The translations under genes and the position numbers were made by a program. 64,000 nucleotides of DNA, taken from Arenimonas oryziterrae DSM 21050 = YC6267. Lineage in GTDB: Bacteria; Pseudomonadota; Gammaproteobacteria; Xanthomonadales; Xanthomonadaceae. Shown piece after piece: positions 48,341-56,867 of the stretch. The stretch lies in assembly GCF_000420545.1 (NCBI RefSeq), contig NZ_ATVD01000003.1, positions 310,001 through 374,000 of the forward strand, read 5' to 3'. The notes beneath the pieces are model-generated. The model searched no databases. It was not told the DNA's origin and saw nothing but the letters and a program-made list of their open reading frames with translations. The first letter of the stretch is position 1. Each line of letters starts with the position of its first letter.

Positions 48341-51300
48341 TCAGGCCGAGGGCGCTTTTCGGCTCGCGCGCCGCTTCACCCACTCGCCCAGATCATCGAG
48401 CACGGTGAACGCGGCCGGGATCACGATCAGGCTCAGCAGCGTCGAAGTAATCAGGCCGCCAATGACAGCGATCGCCATCGGCGCGCGGAAGCTCGAATCA
48501 CCCGAGAAACCCAGCGCGATCGGCAACATGCCCGCGCCCATCGCCAACGTGGTCATGACCACCGGCTGCGCACGCTTGCGGCAGGCGTCGATCAGCGCGT
48601 CGTGCTGGCTCAGATGGCCCTCGTCTTCGGCCATGACGGCATAGTCGACAAGCAGGATCGAGTTCTTCGTCGCGATGCCGATCAGCATCAGCAGGCCGAT
48701 CAGTGCCGGCAACGACAGCGCGTTCTGCGTGAGCAGCAACGCACCGAACGCGCCTCCCGCGCACAGCGGCACCGCGGTCAGGATCGTCAACGGCTGCAGC
48801 GCGTGGTTGAACAGCAGCAGGAGCACCATGTAGATGCAGATCAGACCGGCGGCCATCGCCAGCAGGAAGCCGACGAACAGCTCGACGAACACTTCCGCAT
48901 CGCCGGTGTTGAGGAAGCTCACGCCGGCTGGCAGTTTTTTCACGCTCGGCAGCTGCTGCACTTCGTTCATGACATCGCCCAGCGGCCGACCATTGAGTTC
49001 AGCGGTGAAGGTGATGTTGCGCTGCCGCTGGTAGCGCGAGATCTGCGAGGGGCCACTGCCGGCGCGGATGTCCGCGACCGCCGACAAAGGCACGCTGCCG
49101 TTTTTGCCCGGCACGCGCAGGTTGCCGATCAGCGCCGGATCGGCGAGCGTGGCTTCGTCGAAGCCCACGCGGATCGGCACCTGGCGTTCGGGCAGGTTGA
49201 GTTTGGCCAGACGCTGGGTGAAATCGCCCGTGGTCGCGATGCGCGCGGCCTCGGCGATGTCGCTGGTTGCCACGCCCAGATCCGCGGCACGCGCCGGGTC
49301 GGGCGTGATGACGATTTCCGGACGCAGCAAGGACGCCGAGGATGTGATGCTGCCCAGGCCCTTGAGCGTGCGCAGGTCGCGTTCCAACAGCTGCGCGGCG
49401 TCGAGCAGACGTTGCGGGTCGTCACCGGCGAGCACGAGCTGCATCAGTTCGCCCGGTTCGGAACTGATGTAGCTCACGCGCGCCCCGGGCAGGTCGGCCA
49501 GGCGCGCGCGCGCATCACGCTCGAGATCCTTCTGGCTGCGCTCGCGGGTATCGGGGGTACCCCAGTCGAGCACGAGCGTGGCCTTGCGCACTTCACCGAT
49601 GCCGGTCTTGGTCGGATCACCGATGTCGAGCACGCTGCCGACCGTCGTGTAGGTCTGCTGGAGTTCCTTGATCGCACCGAGTTTGGCGCGCGCCTGTTCC
49701 GCGAGTGCGACCGTGTCGGTCAGGCGCGTGCCGGGCGGCAATTCCAGGCTGAGATTGCTGCGACCCAGATCGGTGAACGGAATGAAGGTCGCGGGAATGA
49801 AGGGCACGATCGCCAACGACGCAACGAACAGACCGGTGGCGATCCATAGCGTGAGCGCGCGATGGCGCAGGGCCGCATCGACCCAGCCCAGGTACCAGGT
49901 CATCAGTCGCGATTCGCGCTCGTCGATCGGATGCGCCTTGAGCTGGTACGCCGCCATCATCGGCGTCAGCAGGCGCGCGACCAGCAGCGAGAACAGCACC
50001 GCGGTGGCAGCCGTCCAGCCGAATTCGCGGAAGAACTTGCCGGCGATGCCGGGCATGAAGGCGACGGGCACGAACACGGCGGCGAGCGTCAGTGAGGTCG
50101 CGATGACGGCGGTGCCGATCTCGTCGGCGGCTTCGCGCGCCGCTTCCAACGGCGACTTGCCCATGCGCAGATGGCGCACGATGTTCTCGATCTCGACGAT
50201 CGCGTCGTCGACCAGGATGCCGACCACGACCGACAGCGCCAGCAGCGTGATGAGGTTGAGGCTGAAGCCGAACCAGTACATGACCGCAAACGTCGGAATG
50301 ATCGACAGCGGCAGCGCGACGGCCGACACCCAGGTCGCACGCCAGTCGCGCAGGAACAGCCACACGACCAGCAGGGCGAGTGCCGCGCCTTCCCACAGCA
50401 TCGTCATCGAAGAATCGAAACTGCGTTGCGCTTCCTCGACCGTGGAGGTCACCAACTGGAAACGCACCGCGGGATTGGCCGCCTCAAGGTCGGCGAGTAC
50501 GGCGCGCACGCGTTTGGCGACGTCGATTTCGCTCGACCCGCGCGTGCGCGAGAGCGAGAACGCGACGACCGGCTGGCCGTCGAGCAGGGCGACCTGGCTG
50601 GGATCCGCCGCGCCGTCGACGATGTTGGCGAGCGCCGAGAGGCGCACGCCGCGGCCGTCGGGCAGGCTGATGGAAAAATCGCGCAGAGCGTTCGCGTCGG
50701 CGATCGTGCCGACGGTGCGGATCATCTGCTGCGCGCCGTCGACTTCGGCTTTGCCGCTGGGCCGTTCGGCCTGGATACGCGCGAGCTGCTGCGACACCTG
50801 CCCGGCGGTCACGCCGTAAGCCTGCAGGGCCTGCGGATCGAGGTCGACGCGCACCTGGCGATCGATGCCGCCCGAGCGCGTGACCAGGGCGACGCCCGGC
50901 ACGCCGTACAGCGCCTTGCTCACTTCGCGATCGACGAACCAGCTCAGCTCGTCGGTGCGCAGCGATTTCGATGCGACCGCATACGTCATCAGCGAGCCGC
51001 CGACATTGATCTTGGCGACGATCGGCTCCTGGATGTCCTGCGGCAGATCGGCGCGGATGCGCGTGATCGCGTCGCGGGTATCGTCAAGCGCCGTCGCCAG
51101 ATCGGTATCGAGGGTGAACTCGATCGTCGTCGTGCTGACGCCGTCGTTGACGCCGGACATCACCCGCTTGATGCCGGGGATCGTCGCGACCGAGTCCTCG
51201 ACCTTGCGCGTGACTTCGGTCTCCAGCTGACTGGGCGACGCGCCCGGCAGCGGCACGGTGACCGTGACCATCGGGAAGGAAATATCCGGGAAGCGCGATA

Positions 51301-51400
51301 CCGGCAGCTTGTGGAAACCCCACAGGCCGGCCACGCACAACACGAAGAACAGCATCAGCGCCGGCAGCGGCCGGTTGATCGCCCAGGCGGAAAAATTCAT
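48341..51400 (-). CDS. RND efflux permease (AcrB/HAE-1-like)
   Basis: 1019 aa. The proton-relay Asp pair is in VVGILVDDAIVEIENIV (helix 4), and the N-terminal helix (PALMLFFVLCVAGLWGF) is followed by the porter-domain opening SRFPDISFPMVTVTVPLPGA. The two-fold repeat of twelve helices and two large periplasmic loops is evident from the pattern. It expels toxic compounds using proton flow with the adaptor at 51397 and a TolC-type channel encoded elsewhere. The start overlaps the adaptor stop (ATGA). MarR probably controls it. Confidence 0.95.
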   Translation of the reverse strand: MNFSAWAINRPLPALMLFFVLCVAGLWGFHKLPVSRFPDISFPMVTVTVPLPGASPSQLETEVTRKVEDSVATIPGIKRVMSGVNDGVSTTTIEFTLDTDLATALDDTRDAITRIRADLPQDIQEPIVAKINVGGSLMTYAVASKSLRTDELSWFVDREVSKALYGVPGVALVTRSGGIDRQVRVDLDPQALQAYGVTAGQVSQQLARIQAERPSGKAEVDGAQQMIRTVGTIADANALRDFSISLPDGRGVRLSALANIVDGAADPSQVALLDGQPVVAFSLSRTRGSSEIDVAKRVRAVLADLEAANPAVRFQLVTSTVEEAQRSFDSSMTMLWEGAALALLVVWLFLRDWRATWVSAVALPLSIIPTFAVMYWFGFSLNLITLLALSVVVGILVDDAIVEIENIVRHLRMGKSPLEAAREAADEIGTAVIATSLTLAAVFVPVAFMPGIAGKFFREFGWTAATAVLFSLLVARLLTPMMAAYQLKAHPIDERESRLMTWYLGWVDAALRHRALTLWIATGLFVASLAIVPFIPATFIPFTDLGRSNLSLELPPGTRLTDTVALAEQARAKLGAIKELQQTYTTVGSVLDIGDPTKTGIGEVRKATLVLDWGTPDTRERSQKDLERDARARLADLPGARVSYISSEPGELMQLVLAGDDPQRLLDAAQLLERDLRTLKGLGSITSSASLLRPEIVITPDPARAADLGVATSDIAEAARIATTGDFTQRLAKLNLPERQVPIRVGFDEATLADPALIGNLRVPGKNGSVPLSAVADIRAGSGPSQISRYQRQRNITFTAELNGRPLGDVMNEVQQLPSVKKLPAGVSFLNTGDAEVFVELFVGFLLAMAAGLICIYMVLLLLFNHALQPLTILTAVPLCAGGAFGALLLTQNALSLPALIGLLMLIGIATKNSILLVDYAVMAEDEGHLSQHDALIDACRKRAQPVVMTTLAMGAGMLPIALGFSGDSSFRAPMAIAVIGGLITSTLLSLIVIPAAFTVLDDLGEWVKRRASRKAPSA

Positions 51401-52506
51401 GGCGTCGGACCCGCCGCCGCGGCGTCGGTGACCACGTGCACGCGATCGCCGTCGCCGAGGAAGCCGGCGCCCCGGTCGACGACGGCATCGCCGGCCTTCA
51501 GACCTTCGACGACCTCGATGTCGCCGCCGCTGGCCGCACCGGTGCGCACGCGCAGGCGATGTGCGATGCCCTGTGCGTCGACGCTGAATACGTAGGCGTA
51601 ACCATCGCGCTGCACGATCGCCGCCGCGGGCACCATCAGCGCCTGCGCGGCGCTGGTGACGATGCGGCCTTCGACGAAGGCGCCGGCTTTGAGCGCGCCG
51701 GGGGCGGGCAGATCGGCGTACATCGTGCCGGTGCGCGTGCTCGCATCCAAGCCCGGCGAGACCGCACGCACGCGACCTTCCACCGGCCTGCCGTCGGCGC
51801 CGGTCAGAATCACTTTCGCACCGGTCTGCACGCGCGCGAGTTCCGCTTCGGCGAGCTCCGCACGCCATTCCAGACGGCCCTGGCGGATCAGGCGCAACAA
51901 TTCGCTGCCGGCCGCGACTACTTGGCCCGGTTGCACGAGACGTTTGGAAATCACGCCGTCATCGGGCGCGCGCAGGTCGGCGAAATCGCGGCGCAGTTGC
52001 ACGCCGTCGCGTTGCGCCCGCGTGGTCGCCTGGCGCGCCTGCGCCTGCACGAGCGCGGCGCGCAGTTCGTCGAGCGCACTGGCACTGATCAGCTGGCTCT
52101 TCGCCAGCGCCTGGCCGCGCGACAGATTGACCTCGGCGAGCTTCACGCCCGCATCGGCTTCGTTGAGCGCGGCCTGCGCCTGGCGCAGGTCGCTGTCGAG
52201 CGTGCGGTGATCGAGCTCGAGCAACACCTGGCCCTTCTTCACGGCCTGGCCGACGTCCACGCGCAGGGCGGTCACGCGCACGCCGCTGAGTTCGACGCCC
52301 AGCTGCATTTCTTCCCAGGCCGTGACCGGCCCGGAAGCGATCACCGTGCGGTCGATCGCGCGCAGTTGCGCACGCGCCAGGGTGACGGTGAGGCTGGCGG
52401 CGGGCGCCGCGCTGGCCTCGGTTTCGGACGCGGGATCCTTGCTGCAAGCGGCCAGGATCAGGCAGGACGCGACGAAGACCGTCGCGGAGAGGGGTCGGAA
52501 AGCCAT
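51397..52506 (-). CDS. RND efflux periplasmic adaptor (MFP)
   Basis: 369 aa. A lipobox (LAAC, then SKD) anchors the mature protein; Lys at +3 is as in MexA. The lipoyl halves flank an alpha-helical hairpin (LRQAQAALNEADAGVKLAEV to LVQAQARQATTRAQRDG), and the beta-barrel and membrane-proximal domains follow (GRVRAVSPGLDASTRTGTMY, LMVPAAAIVQRDGYAYVFSV). It links the RND pump to the outer-membrane channel. It is the first gene of the pump operon and divergent from the MarR gene, with tandem palindromes between them. Confidence 0.93.
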   Translation of the reverse strand: MAFRPLSATVFVASCLILAACSKDPASETEASAAPAASLTVTLARAQLRAIDRTVIASGPVTAWEEMQLGVELSGVRVTALRVDVGQAVKKGQVLLELDHRTLDSDLRQAQAALNEADAGVKLAEVNLSRGQALAKSQLISASALDELRAALVQAQARQATTRAQRDGVQLRRDFADLRAPDDGVISKRLVQPGQVVAAGSELLRLIRQGRLEWRAELAEAELARVQTGAKVILTGADGRPVEGRVRAVSPGLDASTRTGTMYADLPAPGALKAGAFVEGRIVTSAAQALMVPAAAIVQRDGYAYVFSVDAQGIAHRLRVRTGAASGGDIEVVEGLKAGDAVVDRGAGFLGDGDRVHVVTDAAAAGPTP

Positions 52507-52528
52507 GTCGGCGGATGCTCGTCGTGTA

Positions 52529-52565
52529 TTATCAGGGCCATGATAACTTATCAGTACCCTGATAT
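52529..52565. promoter_or_regulatory. Tandem 18-bp palindromes, probable MarR operator
   Basis: Site A, 52529-52546: TTATCA-GGGCCA-TGATAA, a perfect 6-6-6 palindrome. Site B, 52548-52565: TTATCA-GTACCC-TGATAT, one mismatch. The sites are one base apart (centre-to-centre 19 bp) and lie between the divergent adaptor and MarR genes, 16 bases before the MarR ATG. MarR proteins bind palindromes of this size; binding by the neighbouring protein is inferred. Confidence 0.75.
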
Positions 52566-52580
52566 TGCAACCCGCCAGCC

Positions 52581-53120
52581 ATGAGCCAGCCCGCCGCCAA
52601 GAACGACCCCCTGAATCTCGCGCTCAAACAGCTCGATCACCTGTGCCGCATCGTCATGAGCAGCCGTCTGCGCGCAGACGGTATCGAGATCAGCTATCCG
52701 GCCGCGGCCGCGCTGTGCTTCCTCGAGGAAACGCCGGGCCTGTCCGGCGCGCAGCTCGCGCGCTGGGCGATGGTGACGCCGCAGACAATGAACCAGATCC
52801 TGACCGGGCTCGAGCGCGATGGCCTGCTCGTGCGTGAAGCCGACCCCGATCATGGGCGCATTCTGCGAGCCTTCCTGACCGCGCGCGGGCTGGCCGAGAA
52901 CCGCCGTTGCGAAACCGTCGCCGAACAACTGGTCGAGGACATGCAGAACGGCATGTCGCGGGCGGACCGTTCGGAATTCCTGCGCCTGATCCATCGCTGC
53001 CGCGACAACATGCAGCAGTACGCCAAGCTGGAGAAGGCGGCGGGGGAGGAGGAACTGGTGCTTCCCAATAAGAAAGTGGTGCGCAAGAAGGCGGCGGCAA
53101 AAAAGGTGACGCCGAAGTAA
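52581..53120 (+). CDS. MarR-family transcriptional regulator
   Basis: 179 aa. The winged helix core is visible: LSGAQLARWAMVTPQTMNQI as the helix-turn-helix and LERDGLLVREADPDHGRILR as the wing with the DxRxxxxxLT-like pattern. It is divergent from the RND pump operon and is probably its repressor and autorepressor, acting at 52529-52565. The C-terminal tail (PNKKVVRKKAAAKKVTPK) is Lys/Ala-rich and longer than usual for MarR; it could add non-specific DNA affinity. The rep start lies only 11 bases beyond its stop. Confidence 0.9.
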   Translation: MSQPAAKNDPLNLALKQLDHLCRIVMSSRLRADGIEISYPAAAALCFLEETPGLSGAQLARWAMVTPQTMNQILTGLERDGLLVREADPDHGRILRAFLTARGLAENRRCETVAEQLVEDMQNGMSRADRSEFLRLIHRCRDNMQQYAKLEKAAGEEELVLPNKKVVRKKAAAKKVTPK

Positions 53121-53123
53121 ACT
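53118..53123 (+). promoter_or_regulatory. -10-like box abutting the rep start
   Basis: TAAACT overlapping the MarR stop codon, eight bases before the rep ATG. No Shine-Dalgarno lies between them. Suggests a leaderless rep transcript, separate from marR read-through. Confidence 0.35.
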
Positions 53124-53131
53124 AGCCGCGC

Positions 53132-55111
53132 ATGTCCGGCCTCAATTCCCCCCAGAAACTCGCCGTCGAATACACCGACGGTCCCCTGCTCGTGCTCGCT
53201 GGCGCGGGCAGCGGCAAGACGCGCGTGATCACCGAGAAAATCGCGCACCTGATTGGCAGTGGCCGGCACGAAGCCAAGCACGTCGCCGCGATCACCTTCA
53301 CCAACAAGGCCGCGCGGGAAATGCGCGAGCGCGTGGCCAAGCGCGTGAAGGGCGACAAGGCCGAGGGTCTGACGATCTCGACCTTCCATTCGCTGGGTTT
53401 GAAGTTCCTGCAGATTGAACACGAGCGCGCGAAGCTGCGTCGCGGCTTCTCGATTTTCGACACCGACGACCAGATGGGCATCGTCAAGGACCTCCTGGGT
53501 CCGGGCCTGAAAAACGATGCGTATGAAAGCATGCGCGGCTTGGTCTCGCGCGCGAAGAACGAAGCCCTGTCGCCCGAGCAGGCGCTCGAGGCCGCGCGTT
53601 CGGCGCGCGAGCGCGAGGCCGCCGCCTTGTACGCGAAATATCAGCAGCGTCTGCAGGCCTTCAACGCCGTCGACTTCGACGATCTCATCCGGCTGCCGCT
53701 GACCTTGCTCGAAGCCGAGCCCGATCTCGCCGCCGGCTGGCGTGAGCGCATCCGCTATCTGCTCGTCGACGAATGCCAGGACACCAACGGCGCGCAGTAC
53801 CGCCTGCTCAAGCAGCTCGCCGGCGCGCGCGGCAACATGACCTGCGTGGGCGACGACGACCAGAGCATCTACGCCTGGCGCGGCGCCAATCCGGAAAACC
53901 TGGATCTGCTCGCGGTCGATTATCCGAACCTGAAAGTCGTCAAGCTCGAGCAGAACTACCGTTGCTCGGGCCGCATCCTGCGCTGTGCGAACACGCTGAT
54001 CGCGAAGAATCCGCACGCGCATCTCAAGCAGCTGTGGAGCCAGCACGGCGACGGCGAAAACGTGCGCGTCTGGGCCTGCCGCAACAACGAGCACGAGGCC
54101 GAACGCGTCGCCGGCGAGATTCATTATCTCAAGCAGGCCAAGGACATTCCCTGGGGCGAGTTCGCGATCCTGTTCCGCGGCAACCACCAGTCGCGCGTGC
54201 TGGAAAAGGCGCTGCAGCTGCTGCGCATCCCGTACCACCTCACCGGCGGCACCGCGTTCCTGGATCGCGGCGAGGTCAAGGACGCGCTGTCCTGGCTGCG
54301 CGTGCTGGCCAATCCCGACGACGACGCGGCCTTCCTGCGCGCGATCACCTCGCCCAAGCGCGAAGTCGGCGGCACCACTCTGGCCAAGCTCGCCGAAATG
54401 GCGCAGCAGGCGCATCTGCCGCTGTCGAAAGCGGCAGAAAACATCGCGATGCTCAAACAGCTCACGCCGCGCGCGGCCGCCGGCCTGGACGAATTCACCC
54501 GCATCGTGCATCGCCTGCGCGATGCGGCGGAGACGCTGACGCCGGCCGAACTGACCAAACAGCTCGCCGAACAATCGGGCCTGCTCGCGGCGATCCGCGC
54601 GCAATGCAAGGACGAAGCGAGCTATCTGCGCCGCAAGGAAAACCTCGATGAGCTCGCTTCCTGGTTCGAAGCGGTCAAAGGCAACGGACCGGGCGAACTC
54701 GCCGCGCAGCTGGCCCTGCTCAGCCATGCCGATCGCGGCGAGCCGGGCAACGAAGTGCGCCTGATGAGTTTGCACGCGGCCAAGGGCCTGGAATTCCGCG
54801 CGGTGTTCGTGGTCGGCTGCGAGGACGGCAACCTGCCGCACGAACACGCGATCGACGAAGGCGGACTCGAGGAAGAGCGGCGCCTGATGTACGTCGGCAT
54901 CACGCGCGCGAAGGAACGCCTGTATCTGTCGCACAGCGCGGAGATCAAACGCTGGGGCGAACACCAGCATCTGCTGCCCAGCCGCTTCATCGACGAATTG
55001 CCGGCAGGCGATCTGCAGCGCGACGGCGCCGACCCCGAACTCGAATCGGTGCAGAAGAAGGAACGCGGCCGCGCGCATATGGACGCGATCGCGGCGCTGT
55101 TCGACTCCTGA
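53132..55111 (+). CDS. rep: ATP-dependent DNA helicase Rep
   Basis: 659 aa, superfamily 1A 3'-5' helicase. Visible motifs are Q/motif I (NSPQKLAVEY, LVLAGAGSGKTRVITEK), Ia (AITFTNKAAREM), II (LLVDECQDTN), III (VGDDDQSIYAWRGA), IV (LEQNYRCSGRIL), V (LMSLHAAKGLEFRAVFVVG) and VI (EERRLMYVGITRAKERLYL). The length and N-terminus fit Rep rather than UvrD or PcrA. Rep clears proteins ahead of replication forks. It follows marR on the same strand. Confidence 0.95.
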   Translation: MSGLNSPQKLAVEYTDGPLLVLAGAGSGKTRVITEKIAHLIGSGRHEAKHVAAITFTNKAAREMRERVAKRVKGDKAEGLTISTFHSLGLKFLQIEHERAKLRRGFSIFDTDDQMGIVKDLLGPGLKNDAYESMRGLVSRAKNEALSPEQALEAARSAREREAAALYAKYQQRLQAFNAVDFDDLIRLPLTLLEAEPDLAAGWRERIRYLLVDECQDTNGAQYRLLKQLAGARGNMTCVGDDDQSIYAWRGANPENLDLLAVDYPNLKVVKLEQNYRCSGRILRCANTLIAKNPHAHLKQLWSQHGDGENVRVWACRNNEHEAERVAGEIHYLKQAKDIPWGEFAILFRGNHQSRVLEKALQLLRIPYHLTGGTAFLDRGEVKDALSWLRVLANPDDDAAFLRAITSPKREVGGTTLAKLAEMAQQAHLPLSKAAENIAMLKQLTPRAAAGLDEFTRIVHRLRDAAETLTPAELTKQLAEQSGLLAAIRAQCKDEASYLRRKENLDELASWFEAVKGNGPGELAAQLALLSHADRGEPGNEVRLMSLHAAKGLEFRAVFVVGCEDGNLPHEHAIDEGGLEEERRLMYVGITRAKERLYLSHSAEIKRWGEHQHLLPSRFIDELPAGDLQRDGADPELESVQKKERGRAHMDAIAALFDS

Positions 55112-55252
55112 CTCGCGTGTGACCCGCTCGAACCAATGCTGCTCGGTTGGGAGCGGGCTTGATCGCGATGCACTTGCGGCTTCGCTTCGATGTTTGTTGC
55201 TTGGAAATCTCGCTTTCGCACCCGCGCCCCCAGCGCCGGCGGGTACCTGCGT

Positions 55253-55313
55253 GCCGGTTCGGGGGTACGTCCTGTACCCACTCACCGTCGTCGGCCATCC
55301 CTGGCCGACTCAC
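55253..55313 (-). repeat. Structured repeat, copy 1
   Basis: Two perfect hairpins: GGGTAC-GTCCT-GTACCC (55263-55279) and GTCGGCCA-TCCC-TGGCCGAC (55290-55309), between GCCGGTTCGGG and CTCAC. The whole aligns with the reverse complement of 55434-55496 at the ends (GCCGGTTCGGG), at CCGTCG and at GGCCATCC, so it is a diverged inverted copy of that unit. Confidence 0.6.
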
Positions 55314-55408
55314 ACAGGTATCCCACCGTCACTGGGAGCGCTCTGACATCGCGAAGAGACTTTGCGAAGGTAAAAAGCTTTTCCACGCTGCTCCGAAAAC
55401 ATCGCAGA

Positions 55409-55524
55409 GCACCCCCGACCCACCCGGAATGATGTGAGCAGGCCAAGGATGGCCTGCGACGGTTCGTGAAGGGCAGGATGCCCGACCCGAACCGGCACCA
55501 TCACTCCGGGTGGGTCGGGGGTGC
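55409..55524 (+). repeat. Structured repeat, copy 2, in a long inverted repeat
   Basis: Outer arms GCACCCCCGACCCACCCGGA (55409-55428) and its exact reverse complement at 55505-55524; with the next six bases 25 of 26 match. Inside are hairpins GCAGGCCA-AGGA-TGGCCTGC (55438-55457), GGTTCG/CGAACC (55461-55466/55488-55493) and GGGCA-GGA-TGCCC (55471-55483). It looks like a compact mobile or REP-like element able to form a cruciform. Confidence 0.7.
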
Positions 55525-55685
55525 GGGAGCCACAGCGAGATTCACCGGACGATACATCTCGGCAAGCGGACAGTCTTCGGCGAGCGGAGCACCGAGGCAC
55601 TGGGTGCGAGCAGGTATCCGACCGATCACACAAGTCGCAGGGCTCTGCGACAATGCCGCTTTCCAATTTCGACCGGGGAATCCCG

Positions 55686-56591
55686 ATGACCTTGCACCGC
55701 CTGCTTCCGCTTTCCCTGCTCGCCCTGGCCCTGGCCGGCTGCGAAATGCTGCCCACGCGCACCACCAGCACGCCCGAGGGCGCGCCGGTCGCGAGCACCG
55801 GTACAACCAGCGCAGGCGCGCCCGCCGCGCATGACAATCTCAATGCCGTGGCCTGGATGCAGACCTCGGTGGAATTTCGCCTGCTCACCGGCCAGACCTA
55901 CCGCAGCGGCCTGGTCCAGCTCGACCGCGGCCTGAAGACGCCCACCTGGGACGCGCTGACCAAGGAAGACCGGGATACGCCGGCCGCGGGCCTGCCGCCG
56001 GCGGTCATCGTCGACGTCGACGAGACCGTGCTCGACAACTCGCCCTACCAGGCGCGCCTGATCCGCGACGGCAAGGGCTATGACGAATTCACCTGGGCGC
56101 AGTGGGTGCGCGAGGAAGCCGCCAAGCCCGTGCCCGGTGCCCTGGAATTCGCGCGCGCCGCCGCCGCGCGCGGCGTGACCATCTACTACGTGTCCAACCG
56201 CGCTGCCGACCTGGGCCCGGCGACCCTGGCCAACCTGCGCAAGGCCGGATTCCCGGTCAAGGACGACAGCCAGTTCCTGGGCCTGGGCACGATCGTGGAC
56301 GGCTGCGAGGACAACGGCTCGGAGAAGGGCTGCCGCCGCCGCCTGGTCGGCCGCAGCCACCGGGTGATCCTGCAGTTCGGCGACCAGATCGGCGACATGG
56401 TCACCGTGCTGGCCAACAATGCCGAAGGTCGCGAGCAGGCCATGCGCCCCTACCTGGGCTGGGTCGGCGAGCGCTGGTTCGTGCTGCCCAACCCCAGCTA
56501 CGGCAGCTGGGAGCCGGCCCTGTTCAATAACGAATGGTCCCAGCCCGAGGGCGAGCGCCGGCGCGCCAAGATCGACGCGCTTCGCTACTGA
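55686..56591 (+). CDS. HAD-type acid phosphatase, lipoprotein e(P4) family
   Basis: 301 aa. The signal peptide ends in the lipobox LAGC (Cys20), then a Thr/Ala-rich linker. The HAD nucleophile motif is VIVDVDETVLDNSPY, the second motif is IYYVSNRAADLG, and the later Asp motif is ILQFGDQIGDM. e(P4)-type lipoproteins dephosphorylate NMN and nucleotides at the outer membrane for salvage. RRRLVGRSHRVILQFGDQ matches the family spacing. GGGGAA lies before the ATG at 55686. The repeat region upstream may carry its promoter. Confidence 0.9.
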   Translation: MTLHRLLPLSLLALALAGCEMLPTRTTSTPEGAPVASTGTTSAGAPAAHDNLNAVAWMQTSVEFRLLTGQTYRSGLVQLDRGLKTPTWDALTKEDRDTPAAGLPPAVIVDVDETVLDNSPYQARLIRDGKGYDEFTWAQWVREEAAKPVPGALEFARAAAARGVTIYYVSNRAADLGPATLANLRKAGFPVKDDSQFLGLGTIVDGCEDNGSEKGCRRRLVGRSHRVILQFGDQIGDMVTVLANNAEGREQAMRPYLGWVGERWFVLPNPSYGSWEPALFNNEWSQPEGERRRAKIDALRY

Positions 56592-56639
56592 TGTCAATAA
56601 AAACAATAGGTTGAACACGGAAACTTCAGGTATTGCATA

Positions 56640-56753
56640 AGCTTTGCGGCTGGCCTAAGCTGCCGCGGTCGGGGTTGGTTTTCGAACACACAACGACAAC
56701 CTGTCCTCCGGTTCCACCGGATTTGCGGGAGGCCTCGGCCTCCCCTTTTTTTT
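56640..56753 (+). ncRNA. Candidate small RNA
   Basis: A non-coding span that ends in a strong rho-independent terminator. A weak promoter (TTGAAC at 56611-56616, about 18 bases, GCATAA) would start transcription near 56647. Predicted stems are GCGGC/GCCGC (around 56646-56666), GGTTG/CAACC (about 56673-56701) and TCCGG-TTCCA-CCGGA (56707-56721), then the terminator. No ORF or ribosome site is seen. It does not carry the conserved loop of 4.5S RNA. An alternative is a long leader or tail of the flanking genes. Confidence 0.4.
56727..56753 (+). terminator. Rho-independent terminator with T8
   Basis: GGGAGGC (56727-56733), CTCG loop, GCCTCCC (56738-56744), C, then eight Ts. It ends either the e(P4) gene transcript or a separate small RNA. 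Confidence 0.9.
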
Positions 56754-56867
56754 GCCGCGGCCAATCGCCATACCGTGATCGGACACATACAGGGCCTTAC
56801 GGCCGATCTGCTAGATTCCCCTTCCGATCCCTGCAACGGCCCGTTTCGGCCTCCGCACCCCTTCGTG

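Larger units (their letters stand above)
55112..55685. other. Non-coding stretch with structured repeats
   Basis: 574 bases between rep and the e(P4)-like gene without a convincing gene. It holds two inverted copies of a roughly 60-base structured unit (see 55253 and 55409) and otherwise unrecognised sequence. Short open frames exist in all directions but have no ribosome sites or conserved features. Confidence 0.6.

Noticed and set aside
52850-55285. An 811-aa minus-strand frame across rep
   Set aside because: Antisense to a helicase with all expected motifs. No start signal and low-complexity content.
55112-55685. Short protein-coding genes in the rep-e(P4) gap
   Set aside because: The small frames overlap the hairpins, lack ribosome sites and appear in several phases, as expected of structured repeats.
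56640-56753. 4.5S (SRP) RNA
   Set aside because: The conserved GGUCAGGUCCGGAAGGAAGC-type loop is missing.
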